This document shows, one piece after another, positions 5,114 through 5,551 of a stretch of DNA of 5,551 bases. This DNA comes from Deltaproteobacteria bacterium. GTDB lineage: Bacteria > UBA10199 > DSSB01. Below the pieces are notes generated by a model. It did no database searches, had not been told where the DNA came from, and saw nothing but the letters and a program-made list of their open reading frames with translations. The position numbers were made by a program, and so were the translations under genes. Where the stretch lies: the NCBI GenBank assembly GCA_021414045.1, contig JAIOPF010000058.1, positions 1-5,551 of the forward strand, in the 5' to 3' direction. Numbering within the stretch: the first letter of the stretch is position 1; each line of letters begins with the position of its first letter.

Positions 5114-5138
5114 CCCTCCGGGCCGATAATTGACCACG

Positions 5139-5551
5139 ATGATGGACTCTCGATTTTTCAGATGGTTGCTTTACGTTCTCCTCGCGGCTTCCTTGTGTGG
5201 TTGTTCCCGTTACGTCGAAGGCGACGTCTTCCTGGATAAAAACGCCAACAACGTGCGGGATTTCGGCGAGAGCGTCGTCTCCGGCATGCCTTTCACGGTC
5301 ACCCGCAATGCTTCCGCCTTGAAGACCGGCGTCACCGACGCCGTCGGCCATTTTCTGGTCCCCGTGGACAGCACGGATATCGGGTCGAATTATTGCGTGC
5401 AGGTAAGTTCAGCAGACGTCGCGGCGATGTATGTGGTCCCAACTGGCGACTCCAAGGCCTTGGCCATCGTCAATGCTACTCCCGCGCCGACGCCTCAGGC
5501 GACAGCGGATGCCTGTCCTACCATCGTCGGCCATCCCGACTGCGACAACGC
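5139..5551 (+). CDS. Lipoprotein with SdrD-B/Cna-B-like segment (5' part, runs off window)
   Basis: Two adjacent ATGs (5139 and 5142) open a frame that stays open to the window end, giving 137 visible residues. Basic residues (SRFFRW), a hydrophobic core (LLYVLLAAS) and L-C-G-Cys22 form a good lipobox. Ser23 in position +2 fits outer-membrane sorting under the E. coli Lol rule. The mature part starts with GDVFLDKNANNVRDFGE (residues 28-44), the Asp/Asn-rich, possibly calcium-binding opening of SdrD-B-like beta-sandwich repeats. Next comes SGMPFTVTR, then VTDAVGHFLVPV matching the usual 'T-x-x-x-G-x-F' strand near residues 65-76. A linker with TPAPTPQATA and further Cys-containing sequence (DACP, PDCDN) follows. 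No clear ribosome binding site is seen. It is probably a surface or periplasm-facing envelope protein; its full domain content is beyond the window. Confidence 0.75.
   Translation, partial: MMDSRFFRWLLYVLLAASLCGCSRYVEGDVFLDKNANNVRDFGESVVSGMPFTVTRNASALKTGVTDAVGHFLVPVDSTDIGSNYCVQVSSADVAAMYVVPTGDSKALAIVNATPAPTPQATADACPTIVGHPDCDN

Overview
The window is bacterial, moderately GC-rich chromosomal DNA, and every gene I can support lies on the + strand. It carries at least two lipoprotein signals (lipobox cysteines) and a periplasmic-type Ntn hydrolase with a cleavable signal peptide. It also has a YkgJ-type cysteine-cluster protein with an N-terminal membrane segment. Together these suggest a Gram-negative, possibly a deltaproteobacterial or Bdellovibrio-like lineage. 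That taxonomic guess is inference from gene types only.

Left part (1-2227): the 3' end of an unrecognised gene, then a transglutaminase/cysteine-protease-fold protein with visible Cys-His-Asp residues, then a putative lipoprotein with an FGE-sulfatase (SUMF1, C-type-lectin-like) domain lacking the FGE active-site cysteines. They are closely spaced (51 and 29 bp) and could form one operon. The first two reading frames are in phase, separated only by one TAG stop and a 17-codon AT-rich linker.

Middle (2228-3109): about 430 bp of AT-rich, non-coding-looking DNA with a candidate sigma70-type promoter and several inverted repeats. Three of the repeats overlap so that they form mutually exclusive stems. 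A doubtful 31-codon ORF follows, then an orphan gene for a 99-residue protein of unknown function.

Right part (3110-5551): a secreted choloylglycine hydrolase/penicillin V acylase-family enzyme, a 75-residue secreted proline-rich protein, a membrane-anchored YkgJ-type cysteine-cluster protein, and the 5' part of a lipoprotein with an SdrD-B/Cna-B-like segment that runs off the window. The encoded proteins are mostly envelope-associated, but no single pathway links them. I see no tRNA, rRNA, CRISPR array, insertion sequence or integrase. No previously undescribed system is demonstrated. The best leads are the leader region and small ORFs at 2360-2954 and the transglutaminase-like/SUMF1 pair.
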